From: Marinobacterium litorale DSM 23545
GTDB lineage: Bacteria > Pseudomonadota > Gammaproteobacteria > Pseudomonadales > Balneatricaceae
DNA length: 64,000 nucleotides
Assembly (NCBI RefSeq): GCF_000428985.1
Contig: NZ_AUAZ01000004.1
Span: 157,157 to 221,156, forward strand
Direction: 5' to 3'
Shown: positions 1 through 8,607 of the stretch, one piece after another
How the letters are laid out: the number at the start of each line of letters is the position of its first letter
Numbering within the stretch: the stretch's first letter is position 1
Notes under the pieces: generated by a model
Told to the model about the DNA's origin: nothing
Database searches by the model: none
What the model saw: the letters and a program-made list of their open reading frames with translations, nothing else
Position numbers and translations under genes: made by a program

Positions 1-108
1 GGGCCAATAACTCGCGTAGCCGAGGCTGCGCTCGCCGGGCAGCTTGCGCAGGGTGGTGACGCACTCCTCGAACCGCTGCGCGACCTGCTCTGCCGTCCAC
101 TTTGCCAT
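1..108 (-). CDS. DUF6362-like protein, 5' part only
   Basis: Only the first 36 codons lie in the window. The ATG at 108 shares one base with the stop of the RuvC-like gene (TGATG), so it is the next gene of the same leftward operon. The N-terminus reads MAKWTAEQVAQRFEE followed by a TLRKLPGERS segment. That matches my memory of DUF6362 proteins, small proteins of phage and ICE replication modules with no established function. The assignment rests on this short segment. Confidence 0.5.
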   Translation of the reverse strand, partial: MAKWTAEQVAQRFEECVTTLRKLPGERSLGYASYWP

Positions 109-593
109 CACGCACCTCCCAGGCGGTGTTCCACCGCCCAATAGGCCAGCGCCAGCGCATCCGCCTCGTTGTCGTCCGCCGGCCAGTGGCCGCGCTGCCG
201 GGCGCTTGCGAGCATCATCGCTTTGCTGGCGTTGCCCTTGCCGGTGGCGTGACGCTTGATGGTCCCGACCGGCACGCCCTCGTAGGCGATACCCTGGTGT
301 TCGCACCAGGCGGTGAGGTGGGCCATGAAGCCACCGTAGGCGTGGGCGGCATCGACGCCGAGGTGGCGGCGCACCTCCTCGAAGAACACCATCCGGATCG
401 GGCCGGCCTGGCTTTCGAGATCGTCCAGGAAACGGGTGAACTTCAAAAAGCGCATGCCGCCGCCCTCCCAGCGGTCGTTCTTGAAACGGGTCGTGCCACT
501 GGTGATGACACCCTGGGCCGAGTGCAAGGCCCAGCCGGTGGTCGTGCCCAGATCAAGGCAGAGGATCACAGGCAGGCCTCGCGCCCGCGACAT
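108..593 (-). CDS. RuvC-like Holliday-junction resolvase / RNase H-fold nuclease
   Basis: A 161-residue protein with an RNase H fold of the RuvC type. The first catalytic Asp sits in LCLDLGTTTGWAL (D14), acidic residues follow in FFEE (E72/E73), and a C-terminal pair lies in DDNEADALALAYWA (D141, D145). It is predicted to resolve branched DNA intermediates during element replication or recombination. The frame stays open upstream to 983, but the conserved fold begins at the ATG at 593, so that start is preferred. The gene closes an operon with a helicase, a Cas4-like nuclease and a primase, which fits a recombination role. Confidence 0.75.
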   Translation of the reverse strand: MSRARGLPVILCLDLGTTTGWALHSAQGVITSGTTRFKNDRWEGGGMRFLKFTRFLDDLESQAGPIRMVFFEEVRRHLGVDAAHAYGGFMAHLTAWCEHQGIAYEGVPVGTIKRHATGKGNASKAMMLASARQRGHWPADDNEADALALAYWAVEHRLGGA

Positions 594-660
594 CCCCTCC
601 CCGGGATGGAGAGCCTCCCCGGCCGGGGGCTCTCCTCTCCCGAAGGGAGAGTGGGTTCCC

Positions 661-833
661 CCGCCATCTGAAAATCCGCCGCAATCCCCCGTGATTTCCG
701 GGTTTAGCGTCAGTTGGCAGCGCTCGCCCGCCATCTGCCGCCTGCCATCTGCCAACTGACCCAAGCCCTTGTTTTCACTGGGTTCCAGTCGGCAGCCAGT
801 TGGCAGATGGCAAATCCGCTGTTCAGATGGCAG
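661..833. repeat. Cluster of CAGTTGGC / CAGATGGC direct and inverted repeats
   Basis: The 265-bp gap between the resolvase and primase genes holds at least seven related words. They are CCGCCATCTG (661-670), CAGTTGGCAG (711-720), GCCATCTGCC (730-739), TGCCATCTGCCAACTG (743-758), CAGTCGGCAG (786-795), CAGTTGGCAGATGGCA (797-812) and CAGATGGCAG (824-833). The copies at 743-758 and 797-812 form a perfect 16-bp inverted repeat. Such clusters are typical of iterons or operators. Lying just downstream of a primase-helicase gene, this one could be a replication origin of the element, or an RNA hairpin. The repeats are seen; the function is inferred. Confidence 0.55.
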
Positions 834-858
834 CGAGGCCGCCATCCGTACGGGTTGA

Positions 859-3039
859 TCATTCATGGGAGCCCTCCTCCTGATAGACCCAGACGTCCGG
901 ATGCTCGACGGGCAGCGCGGCACCGGTCTGGGGACACTTGTAATGGGTGGGTTTGACGGGGACCGGCGTGTGGACCACTTCACCGGTGTCGGTGTCGATC
1001 CGTTCGGGGCCGGGCAGTGTCATGCCCTCGACGCACAGGTAGCCGAACTTGGTGCGCGCCAGGGGCTCGCGGCCGTAGTCCTGGGGATTGCGGAAGAACT
1101 TGATGTACCCTTTGGTGGCCAGGACACCGACCCGCTCGCGGATGGTGCGCTCGGCGCCCAGGCCAGCACGGCCTTCGAAGGCCTCGGCGAACTGAGTGGC
1201 GGTGTAGACCCGCCCGGCCTGGGCCTCGTCGAAGATGAGCTGCAGGATGACGTCGTGCTTGCGGCGCCGCTCGGCGTCCAGGCGCGCACCGTAGTCCCGG
1301 TTCACCAGCCGCTCGCCGTGCGGATCCAGCTCCACCCAGCGCCCCGCCGACTTGTCGACCCGCTTCGCCGCGAGCGCCGGGCCGTTGCGCAACTCGAACA
1401 CCAGCACGCGATCGGTGCGCGATTCGTCCGGCCGGTACAGCAGGATGCCGGTGGTGTAATAACCGCGCAGACTGCCGGCGCCGGACAGGGCCAGGAAGGG
1501 GTCTTCCTCCACCTGCTTCTTGCCGATTTTCTTGGTGTGGTGGGCGAGGATGATGCCGGCATCCGGATTGACCGCATCGCGCAGCCGCTCCACCCGTTCC
1601 CGCAGGAAGAACAGCATGGCGTTGTTGTCGTTCTCGCTGACCCCATCCGGGCCGCCGTCGAACACGTTGCGGATCGGGTCGATCACCAGCACGTCGAGCC
1701 CGCCTTCGGCCGCGGCACGCTTGAGCGCCTGGGTGACCCGGGCGACGCCTTCGTCGTTCAACACCAGCCGCAGTTGCGGCGTGACCAGCAGATTGTCGGC
1801 GGCGCGTCGGCTCACCGACTCGGGCAGGCCCATCGACTGAATGCGCTCGCGCAGGTAGTGGTATTGCACCTCGGCTTGCAGATAGAAGATCCGCAGTGGC
1901 CGGGAGGGGGTCAGATCCAGGAAGGGTTCCCCGGCCGCCATGTGGGTCAGCCAGGAGAGCAGGAAATCGCTCTTGCCCACTTTGGGTGCGCCGCCGAAGA
2001 CGATCATCCCGCCCGGCGTCAACACGCGCGGGGCGATCAGGTCGTCCGGCATGGGGGACCGATCATCCAACAGGTGGCCCAGCGAAAAGACCGGCAGGCC
2101 GGCATCCGCCTTGACCAGCGTGCGCGGTGCTTCGCGGAGCAAGGCCCAGACATCCAGACCCTCTTCGACGGCATCGAAGGCGTCCCATTTCTCGGGCTTG
2201 TCCGCAGGCACCTGCAACACGGCCACGTCACTGGCGCCCGCCGCGGCGATGGCCCCGGCGGCGCGCTCGGCGTACTCACGGCCGGCGGCATCGTTGTCCG
2301 GCCAGATCAGCACCTGCTTACCCTGCAGGGGCGACCAGTCGGTTTTGTCCACCGGTGCCTTGGCGCCGTTCATGGCGGTGGTGGCCGCCAGCCCTTCCCT
2401 AATAAGCGCATCGGCGGCCTTTTCGCCTTCCACGAGCACCACCTGCCGGGCACCCTTGAGCTGGGGCAGGTTGTAGAGCGGCCGGGGGTCGGGTGCCCGC
2501 ATGGCGCGGGCGGCGACGTCCCAGGGCCGGTACTCCTTACCGGTGGGTGTGTCGTAGCGGTAGACGCAGGCGATCAGCCGGCCCTCGGCATCGCGGTAAT
2601 CCCACTTGGCGGTCGCCGGCCCCAGCTCATCCATCGCCGGCGCCTTGCTCCGGGCGCGGGGCAGCGGCTGGGACGGCACCCCCAGCCAATCGGCCACTGC
2701 GGCCATCAGCTGCGGAAAGTCCCGTGTCGAGTCCAGTCCCTGCACGTGCGCCCAGGCCTGCAGGATGTCCCCGCCCTCGCCGGTGGCGAAGTCGATCCAC
2801 ATGCCGGCGCGCTCGCCCTCCAGCTCAACCACCAGGCTGCGCCCGGGATTGCCCTGCAGGTCACCGACGACGAACTGTTTGCCACGGATCTTGCCGGCCG
2901 GGAACAGGTACGCCAGGGCCGCCGGCAGCCGCGCCAGCAGTTGGGCCTTGAGGTCCCGTGCGTCGTGGCCGAGGTGGACGGGCGCGCCCTGATCGGGTGC
3001 GTCGTTGAAGTCCAGCCATACGATGTTATCCGCCATCAT
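859..3039 (-). CDS. TOPRIM primase-like / RepA-type AAA helicase
   Basis: A 726-residue replication protein. Residues about 200-280 form a TOPRIM domain with VEGEKAAD (203-210) and the acidic PDND motif (247-250), as in DnaG-type and phage primases. From about 340 a RepA/KaiC-like ATPase follows, with Walker A GGAPKVGKSD (349-358), Walker B LVIDPIRN (451-458) and an AHHTKK segment. Together these suggest a primase-helicase that starts element replication. The start is one of two adjacent ATGs (3039/3036) after a GGGGAGG ribosome site; the first overlaps the upstream stop as ATGA. Open reading continues to 3546 but overlaps the nuclease gene. Confidence 0.8.
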   Translation of the reverse strand: MMADNIVWLDFNDAPDQGAPVHLGHDARDLKAQLLARLPAALAYLFPAGKIRGKQFVVGDLQGNPGRSLVVELEGERAGMWIDFATGEGGDILQAWAHVQGLDSTRDFPQLMAAVADWLGVPSQPLPRARSKAPAMDELGPATAKWDYRDAEGRLIACVYRYDTPTGKEYRPWDVAARAMRAPDPRPLYNLPQLKGARQVVLVEGEKAADALIREGLAATTAMNGAKAPVDKTDWSPLQGKQVLIWPDNDAAGREYAERAAGAIAAAGASDVAVLQVPADKPEKWDAFDAVEEGLDVWALLREAPRTLVKADAGLPVFSLGHLLDDRSPMPDDLIAPRVLTPGGMIVFGGAPKVGKSDFLLSWLTHMAAGEPFLDLTPSRPLRIFYLQAEVQYHYLRERIQSMGLPESVSRRAADNLLVTPQLRLVLNDEGVARVTQALKRAAAEGGLDVLVIDPIRNVFDGGPDGVSENDNNAMLFFLRERVERLRDAVNPDAGIILAHHTKKIGKKQVEEDPFLALSGAGSLRGYYTTGILLYRPDESRTDRVLVFELRNGPALAAKRVDKSAGRWVELDPHGERLVNRDYGARLDAERRRKHDVILQLIFDEAQAGRVYTATQFAEAFEGRAGLGAERTIRERVGVLATKGYIKFFRNPQDYGREPLARTKFGYLCVEGMTLPGPERIDTDTGEVVHTPVPVKPTHYKCPQTGAALPVEHPDVWVYQEEGSHE

Positions 3040-3794
3040 GCCCGCCCTCCCCAGCAGCGATCCTGCCAGGGGCAGCGACGGCACTCCTGGTGACTGGGAT
3101 CCCGGCTGATGCGTGGCAGCAGCTCGTGGGCATCGCAGGCCTGAAGCACCCGCACGCCACGATCCGAGGCCTGCTGGGCCAGCGCGCCGTCGAAGGGCAC
3201 ACACTCGAAGTGGATCTCCGCCGTGTCCTTGTTGATGGCGGTGAACAGTGCCGGATTGCGGCTGATCCCCGGGATCTGCGGCTCCAGGTAGGCCTGGTAG
3301 AGTGCGATTTGCGCGGCGTAGACGGGTTTGGCCAGGGTGACACCGCGCTTCACCACCTCCTTCCACGACCGGGCGTTGAGCGACTTGCACTCCCACAGGG
3401 CGGGATAGCTCAATCCCGCCGACTCCGGTCCGCCGGCGAGCACACCATCGACGTGTCCGCGCAGCCGACCACTGACGGCGGAGAAGCCGTATTGCTCGCC
3501 GCGGCTGGTCTCCGTGTAGAGCTCGAAGCCCGCCGCCCGCAACCAATCGATCGCCAACGTCTCGAAGACGTGGCCGGCGGCGAAGATACGCAAGGTGCGC
3601 CCCGCCAGGCTGCGGCCCTCGTCGACCGGCACCCGCAGGTACTCGTATTGCAGCGCCCGTTCGCAGGCGACGCCCAGACGCGATGCGCCAAGGTAGTCCC
3701 GGGGAGGCCGGGCCTGGGCCTCGGTCTGCAGGGCGACATCGATCCGCCCGGTGAGACTTTCCGACAAGGTGGGTCTGTGATTGAAGTCCAGCAT
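3036..3794 (-). CDS. PD-(D/E)XK exonuclease, Cas4/RecB-like with Fe-S cysteines
   Basis: A 252-residue nuclease. Catalytic elements are visible: HVDGVL (114-119, the PD position), WECKS (134-138, the ExK position) and QIALY (162-166, the motif with the conserved Gln). A Cys in GVACERAL (C44) and three C-terminal cysteines in ECRRCPWQDRC match the four-Cys layout of Cas4/AddB-type 4Fe-4S nucleases. It would resect DNA ends for recombination by the neighbouring annealing or RecA-like proteins. The ATG at 3794 overlaps the upstream stop (TGATG). There is no Cas context, so this is a phage-type Cas4-like exonuclease. Confidence 0.75.
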   Translation of the reverse strand: MLDFNHRPTLSESLTGRIDVALQTEAQARPPRDYLGASRLGVACERALQYEYLRVPVDEGRSLAGRTLRIFAAGHVFETLAIDWLRAAGFELYTETSRGEQYGFSAVSGRLRGHVDGVLAGGPESAGLSYPALWECKSLNARSWKEVVKRGVTLAKPVYAAQIALYQAYLEPQIPGISRNPALFTAINKDTAEIHFECVPFDGALAQQASDRGVRVLQACDAHELLPRISRDPSHQECRRCPWQDRCWGGRA

Positions 3795-4162
3795 CAGAAC
3801 GGCACCTCGTCTTTGTAGAGCTCTTGCAGCGTCCGGTGATAGGCCTCGAGAATGGTGTCCACCAGCCCCAGGATCTCGGCCTTGCTGTACTGCCCCAGTC
3901 CTTTGTCCATGCCGACCTGCATCACGTAGTCGCCCAGCGGCCCGAGCACGGACTCGGCGGCCTTCTGTTCCAGATCGGTCCGGTTCATCGCCACCCCCTT
4001 GCGCTGCAGCTGGTAGTAGAGGTCCTGACAATCGCGGGAGCAGAAGCGGCGGAAACTGGCCCGACGCCGTTCGGGAGGCTGCTCGCGATTCGGGTCGAGC
4101 CAGCAGAAGCCGCGGGGCGGACGGTGGCAGACGGCGCAACGGTAATACAGATGATCTCGCAC
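3794..4162 (-). CDS. DUF6511-like zinc-binding protein
   Basis: About 122 residues from a GTG at 4162. The N-terminal part has YRCAVCHR and RRFCSRDCQD, a four-Cys arrangement likely to bind zinc. The C-terminal half, from about MNRTDLEQKA, is helical and acidic with VMQVGMDKGL and YSKAEILGLV. This layout resembles DUF6511 proteins of ICE and phage operons, which have no established function. The frame runs open to 4480, but that stretch overlaps the helicase gene. The GTG is the first plausible start after the helicase stop, with a GGGGGCGAG run upstream. The start is uncertain. Confidence 0.55.
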   Translation of the reverse strand: MRDHLYYRCAVCHRPPRGFCWLDPNREQPPERRRASFRRFCSRDCQDLYYQLQRKGVAMNRTDLEQKAAESVLGPLGDYVMQVGMDKGLGQYSKAEILGLVDTILEAYHRTLQELYKDEVPF

Positions 4163-4226
4163 ATCCCTGTGCTCGCCCCCTTTGGGGTCGCCTGCGGCGC
4201 TCCAAATCGCCTGTCCTGTCGATTTG

Positions 4227-5900
4227 TCATGCCGCCTCCTTCCGCTCTGCCACGGCGAAGATCCGCGACTGGATCTCGCGCTTGTTGAACTGGAAGGCCA
4301 GCAGACAGGACGCCTGATAGCGGGTGAGCCCGAAATCCTGGCGGTAGGCGGGCGGCAGATAGCGCAACTGAGCCGCCGAGGCCGGCTGGTTGAGCCAGGT
4401 GCGGGACTTGCGCGCGGTGTCCTCCGACTCGTGCTCGTTGAGCCAGTCGTCGGCCGCCGCCAGGCAGACGGTGCGCTCACCCGCCGCCAGCAAGCGGGTG
4501 GTCAGCCCCTTGCCGCCGCCGACGCCGTACCACTGCCCGCTCAGGAAGAACACGCCCGCCCAGGCCTCGAAGCCGGTCGCCATCAGCGCCGCGTCGTCAC
4601 CGAACAGATCGCACCAGCGGAAGGAGGAGCGCTTGAGCAGGTCGATCTCGGACATCACGAAGTCGGTCAGATCGACCCTGCCCTCCGACTCCGAGCGCTC
4701 CCAGACGTGGCCGCACAGTGAGCACTCCCGGCAGGCGACCGGAACCAGAGCACCGCACTCCGGACACTCCTTCCGCGGGGCCTCACCGGAACCCTCGTGT
4801 CCGTCCAGGTTGACGTCCTGCTCCAGCGAGCCGTGCAGCAGGGTGCTGGTGCCGAAATCGAGCACGATGCAGTCGGACTTGTTCACGCCCGGGTATTCGT
4901 TGGGGTCGACCGTGCGCAGACCGCGGCCGATCATCTGGATCAGGGTGGACTTGAAGGAACTGGGGCGCAGCAGCACCACACAGCTGGTGGGTGGGTGGTC
5001 CCATCCCTCGGTCAGCACCGCCACGTTGACGACGACCTGGGATTCGCCCGTTTCGAACCGTGCCAGTGCCGCCTGCCTCGCTTCCGGCGTCAGGTCGCCG
5101 TGGATCAGCTCGGCGCCGATGCCGGCTGCGGTGAACGCCTCGGCCACGCTGCGCGCATGGCTAACCGTGGAGCAGAACACCACCGTCGGGCGACCGCTGG
5201 CCTTCTCCCGCCAGTGGCGGATCACCGCCTCGGTGATCGGCGCCTTGTTCATGATGGCTTCCACGGCCGTCATGTCGAAGTCGTCGGCGGTGCGCTTGAC
5301 CTGGGACAGCTCATTCTGCGTGCCCACGTCGACCACGAAGGTGCGCGGCGGCACCAGGTGTCCCGACTGGATCAGCTCGGCCAGGGTGATCTGGTCGGCG
5401 ACGTTGCTGAACACCGGGCGCAGCCCCTTGCGATCACCCCGGTTGGGAGTGGCCGTCACCCCGAAGATGGCCACCTCCGGATTGCGTTCGCGCACACGAT
5501 CGATGATGCGCCGGTAGATGGGTGCCGCGGCGTGGTGCGCCTCGTCCACCACCAGCAGATCCAGCGAGGGCATGTCCCGCAGGTTGGCCTCCCGGCCCAG
5601 GGTCTGCACCATGGCGAAGGTGGTCTGACCCGCCCAGGATTTCTCCCGGGCGTCGAACACCGAGGTGGTGAGGGCCGGATTGACCCGCCGGAACTTGGCT
5701 TCGTTCTGGCGGGTGAGTTCGTCGCGGTGGGCCAGGACGCAGGCCTTGGCCTGGGTGTCGCCCAACCACTGCCCGGCCACGCCGGACAGCATGATGGTCT
5801 TGCCGGCGCCGGTCGGCGCCACCCCAAGGGTGTTGCCGTGCTGGCGGAGCGCAGCCAGGCTGCGTTCCACGAACACTTTCTGACGAGGTCGTAACAACAT
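4227..5900 (-). CDS. SF2 DEAD/DEAH-box helicase
   Basis: A 557-residue superfamily 2 helicase. Walker A is APTGAGKT (28-35), the DEAH box lies in VVDEAHH (about 118-123), motif III is VTATPNR, and motif VI is QMIGRGLRT, followed by a C-terminal helicase domain. After this, CPECGALVP and CRECSLCGHVW form a zinc ribbon before a C-terminal domain I do not recognise. Such helicases sit in phage recombination operons and probably unwind or remodel branched DNA. The stop lies shortly before the DUF6511 gene. Confidence 0.85.
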   Translation of the reverse strand: MLLRPRQKVFVERSLAALRQHGNTLGVAPTGAGKTIMLSGVAGQWLGDTQAKACVLAHRDELTRQNEAKFRRVNPALTTSVFDAREKSWAGQTTFAMVQTLGREANLRDMPSLDLLVVDEAHHAAAPIYRRIIDRVRERNPEVAIFGVTATPNRGDRKGLRPVFSNVADQITLAELIQSGHLVPPRTFVVDVGTQNELSQVKRTADDFDMTAVEAIMNKAPITEAVIRHWREKASGRPTVVFCSTVSHARSVAEAFTAAGIGAELIHGDLTPEARQAALARFETGESQVVVNVAVLTEGWDHPPTSCVVLLRPSSFKSTLIQMIGRGLRTVDPNEYPGVNKSDCIVLDFGTSTLLHGSLEQDVNLDGHEGSGEAPRKECPECGALVPVACRECSLCGHVWERSESEGRVDLTDFVMSEIDLLKRSSFRWCDLFGDDAALMATGFEAWAGVFFLSGQWYGVGGGKGLTTRLLAAGERTVCLAAADDWLNEHESEDTARKSRTWLNQPASAAQLRYLPPAYRQDFGLTRYQASCLLAFQFNKREIQSRIFAVAERKEAA

Positions 5901-5912
5901 GGCGCGCCCTCC

Positions 5913-6494
5913 TCACTGTGCCCAGCTGGGACGGCCGGTGGGGGTGGCCGGCTTGGCCGGTGCCGGGGCGGCGCCCTGACTGACCGGCGCCTGGCCCATC
6001 ACCGCGGCGTAGTCCTTGTGGTCCGGCGTGATCGCGGTCTTGACGACGTTCTTGTCCTCGCCGTACTGGTCCTTCTCCAGCTCCACCTTGGCCACGAACT
6101 CGATGCCGTCCAGGTCGGCGAAGCCCTGGATGCGGCGGGCCTGTTGTGCCTGGGGCGAGTTGTCCTGAGGGTGCAGGCCGCGCGCGGAATTGAGGATGCC
6201 CTTGATGAAGGCCCGACCCATGTTGGCCCACTCCGGCCCTTTCGGGCTGTGCAGGCCGATCAGGCTCCACATCTTGCGGCGGGCGTAGGGGCCTTCCAGC
6301 ACCACGAATTCGCAGTTGAGGTACACCGAGCCGGTGGTCGCGTTCTGGGTCGCATAGCCGCCGGTCCAGCCCTGCGAGGGATCATCGTAACCGCCGGGGC
6401 GGATGGTCATGCGCACCTTGACCCGCGTGCCCTTGGGGATCAGGTCGAAGCTGTTCTGGTCGTCGGCCGAGTTGAAATCATTCCAGGTCGTCAT
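5913..6494 (-). CDS. Phage-type ssDNA-binding-like protein (DUF669-like)
   Basis: A 193-residue protein rich in beta-strand, opening MTTWNDFNSADDQNSFDLIP and with IRPGGYDDPSQGWTGG and YARRKMWSLIGLHSPKGP motifs. It ends in a low-complexity Ala/Pro tail that closes GRPSWAQ. Family resemblance and position, between a Sak4-like ATPase and a helicase, suggest an ssDNA-binding or annealing accessory protein. The acidic tip typical of bacterial SSB is not seen. The ATG at 6494 overlaps the stop of the upstream ATPase gene (TGATG), so translation is coupled. Confidence 0.55.
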   Translation of the reverse strand: MTTWNDFNSADDQNSFDLIPKGTRVKVRMTIRPGGYDDPSQGWTGGYATQNATTGSVYLNCEFVVLEGPYARRKMWSLIGLHSPKGPEWANMGRAFIKGILNSARGLHPQDNSPQAQQARRIQGFADLDGIEFVAKVELEKDQYGEDKNVVKTAITPDHKDYAAVMGQAPVSQGAAPAPAKPATPTGRPSWAQ

Positions 6495-7423
6495 CAGTGG
6501 TCTCCTTTATGTTCAGGACGAACGGTATGTCGCGGGTGCAGGGATGCACCGGAGCGACCTTCGGTAGCGGTGAGTTCGGCTTCCTGGGCAGCGGGACAGG
6601 TGAAATCGAGGCGCTCGGTGACGGGTCTCACCGGGCCGCGGATCTTCTGCATGAGGCGCCCGAGGTGGGGCTCCTCCAGCATGTCCAGGCGCCCACTGCG
6701 GTCCTTGGCCGGGTAGCCATAGGGATTGAGGGTGTGGTTAACGAAGGCGCGGTAAGGCGTGCCCTCATCGCTCTTGATCTCGGCCAGCGTGATGACCTGA
6801 TCCACGATGCCGGGCAGCTCCAGCGCGGTTTTGGAGCCGTCGATCTGCGGCGTGAACACCTTGCGGTTGAAGTCGTCGACCCGTTCGTCGAGGATGCCGA
6901 CGAACCAGATGTTCTTGTCGCGGGTGTGCTGCAGGTGGGTCAGCCAGGCGATCATCTCCTGGCCGTGCAGCCCGTAGGCACCGCGGCTGTCGGGCTTGCC
7001 GGTGCGCTCGCTGAACGCCTGCGGCTGGCCCTTGCACCACTGCAGACAGAGCCGTCCGGCGACCGTGATCGAATCGACGAAGACGGTGGCATACTTGTCG
7101 AGCGCGGTCGGGTCGCCGAACTTGGCACAGACCGCCTCATAGTGGGCCTGGCTGTAGGGCTGCTCTTCCCGCAGCGCCGGATTGGGACCGCCGATGAAGA
7201 CAGCGAAGTCGCGGCACTCTTGCCAGGTGCGGGGGCGGATGGTGTCACCCGCCCAGCCCTCCACCGCGAGGTCTCCCGCCTCCAGGTCGAAGAACAGGGT
7301 GCTCTGCGCGTCCAGGGTCCACAGCAGACTGGTCTTGCCGATGCCCGAGGCGCCGAGGATGCAGCCCTTGATACCGCGCCGCTCCGCCAGGCGCTGGTCG
7401 GCAGTGATGATGGGGAAGCTCAT
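6494..7423 (-). CDS. Sak4-like RecA-family ATPase
   Basis: A protein of about 309 residues with a Walker A loop in GASGIGKTS near residues 25-33 and a probable Walker B/sensor region in ATVFVDSITVAG. It resembles Sak4-type phage single-strand annealing ATPases (AAA_24 class), which promote recombination together with an SSB; the probable SSB gene follows directly. Two consecutive ATGs (7426, 7423) follow GGAGGTGAA. The second has the better spacing, and the first overlaps the upstream stop. Exact family membership is inferred. Confidence 0.65.
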   Translation of the reverse strand: MSFPIITADQRLAERRGIKGCILGASGIGKTSLLWTLDAQSTLFFDLEAGDLAVEGWAGDTIRPRTWQECRDFAVFIGGPNPALREEQPYSQAHYEAVCAKFGDPTALDKYATVFVDSITVAGRLCLQWCKGQPQAFSERTGKPDSRGAYGLHGQEMIAWLTHLQHTRDKNIWFVGILDERVDDFNRKVFTPQIDGSKTALELPGIVDQVITLAEIKSDEGTPYRAFVNHTLNPYGYPAKDRSGRLDMLEEPHLGRLMQKIRGPVRPVTERLDFTCPAAQEAELTATEGRSGASLHPRHTVRPEHKGDH

Positions 7424-7716
7424 CATTTCACCTCCCCGGACTGGCGGATGACCTCGATGGCCAGATCCGCGCCCTTGCCGCCGTGGCTGCGCGCCATATC
7501 GTGCACCCGGCGCAGCGCCTCGATCTGGGCGACGATGCGACTCAGCTCGCAGTTCAGTCCCTGCTGGGCGAAGGCGATGTCATCGATGGTCGCCTCCGTC
7601 AGCGGCTTGACCTCGGCCTCAGTGCCCTCGCCCAGGGCCGGGATGGTGATCTGCTCGGGCAGTTGCTTGAGGTAGAACGCGCTCTTGCGCAGTTTTTCCA
7701 GATAACAGTTAGCCAT
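7423..7716 (-). CDS. Small uncharacterised element protein
   Basis: A 97-residue protein, MANCYLEKLRKSAFYLKQLP onward, mostly helical with a LTEATIDDIAFAQQGL segment. I recognise no domain. The ATG at 7716 has a GAGGAG ribosome site 8 bases upstream, better placed than the in-frame GTG at 7722. It lies in the same operon as the Sak4-like ATPase, its stop overlapping that gene's start codons. A role in element replication is suggested only by position. Confidence 0.6.
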   Translation of the reverse strand: MANCYLEKLRKSAFYLKQLPEQITIPALGEGTEAEVKPLTEATIDDIAFAQQGLNCELSRIVAQIEALRRVHDMARSHGGKGADLAIEVIRQSGEVK

Positions 7717-7718
7717 GG

Positions 7719-8189
7719 TCACTTCTCCTCAGCGGTCGAAAGACGGAAGATGGGTTTGCCGGTTTTCAGGGTGCGGGCCGGCTCGAACGCCTTGCGCAGG
7801 CTCTCGGGCCAGGCGGTGTACTTGCGCTCGGCGACCCGGTAGGTGATCTCCAGGAACTCGCCCGGGTCGTCGCCGCTGGCGGCAATGCGCTGGGCGATCT
7901 CGGCGAGCTTGCGCTGGTCCCAGACCGGCTTTTTGGGCAGGTCGGCGGTGACCCGGACGCCGTCGTCGTCGAAGTGGACGGTGCCGGTCTCCTTGCTGAG
8001 CTGCTGACGCAGGGCCTGGACGCGCTGGTCGTATTTCAGGGCGATGGCCCCCTCGACCCACTCCTTCAGGCGTTTGGCCTTGCGGAGTTCGGCGTCGGCC
8101 TCCTGCTGCAGCCGCAGCAGATCCTCCGGGTGGACACCCGCCAGCTCACCGATGGACAGGGTCTGGGCGTCGTGCAGGGAAAGGCTCAT
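7719..8189 (-). CDS. Uncharacterised coiled-coil element protein
   Basis: A 156-residue charged protein from the ATG at 8189. The N-terminal half is probably helical or coiled-coil (LLRLQQEADAELRKAKRLKE). A DDGVRVTADLPKKPVWD segment and a YRVAERKYTAWPESL stretch follow. It resembles conserved small proteins of phage recombination operons, but I cannot name a family. The start codon overlaps the stop of the alpA-like gene (ATGA), placing both on one transcript. Confidence 0.6.
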   Translation of the reverse strand: MSLSLHDAQTLSIGELAGVHPEDLLRLQQEADAELRKAKRLKEWVEGAIALKYDQRVQALRQQLSKETGTVHFDDDGVRVTADLPKKPVWDQRKLAEIAQRIAASGDDPGEFLEITYRVAERKYTAWPESLRKAFEPARTLKTGKPIFRLSTAEEK

Positions 8190-8395
8190 GCCGCACCTCC
8201 CGCCGCACGCTCCGAGGTGCTCTTGCGCAGACACTCAGCCTCGTAGGCCTCGATGTCCTCGGCGCGGTACAGCACCCGACCCTGGATCTTGAGGAAGACG
8301 GGACCGATGCCCTCGGACCGCCAGCGCTCCAGCGTGGCTTCGCTGACGCCCCAACGGTCGGCCAGTTGACGTTGATTCAAATGTTTTACGCTCAC
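8186..8395 (-). CDS. AlpA/MerR-type HTH regulator (copy 1)
   Basis: A 69-residue DNA-binding protein with a winged-helix AlpA/excisionase fold: LNQRQLADRWGVSEATLERW is the helix-turn-helix and GPVFLKIQGRVLYRAEDIEAYE the wing and recognition part. A GTG at 8395 is preferred because AAGGAG lies 6 bases upstream; the ATG at 8434 lacks this. It is first in the leftward replication operon and may activate it or act as an excisionase. A close paralogue lies at 16289-16495, with similar upstream DNA. Confidence 0.75.
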   Translation of the reverse strand: MSVKHLNQRQLADRWGVSEATLERWRSEGIGPVFLKIQGRVLYRAEDIEAYEAECLRKSTSERAAGGAA

Positions 8396-8561
8396 GATTC
8401 GCTCCTTAGGGTTGTTGCGGAAACGTGAGCCCATGATGCGAGGCAGCAGGTGGGATAATCGGGGGTGGGAAAGGTGGGAAAATCGGTGGGATTTTCAATA
8501 AATACCGATAGTTACGAGCACAGCAGCGTTACACTAAGCCTCTACCAAGCCTTGCTTTATG

Positions 8562-8586
8562 TCCGAAATTATGCTGGTTTTTCGGA
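8562..8586. promoter_or_regulatory. Inverted repeat TCCGAAA/TTTCGGA upstream of the DUF6088 gene
   Basis: A perfect 7-bp inverted repeat, TCCGAAA (8562-8568) and TTTCGGA (8580-8586), lies 21 bases before the DUF6088 start, just ahead of its GGAGG ribosome site. AbiEi-type antitoxins are known to repress their own promoters through inverted repeats. This is a plausible operator for the gene that follows. Confidence 0.45.
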
Positions 8587-8607
8587 TACTGACAGGAGGC
8601 TAGAGCA

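Noticed and set aside
865..3093. A 742-codon plus-strand open frame
   Set aside because: It is antisense to the primase-helicase gene, which has clear TOPRIM and Walker motifs.
3036..3794. CRISPR-associated cas4
   Set aside because: There is no CRISPR array or other cas gene in the window; the operon is a phage-type replication and recombination operon.
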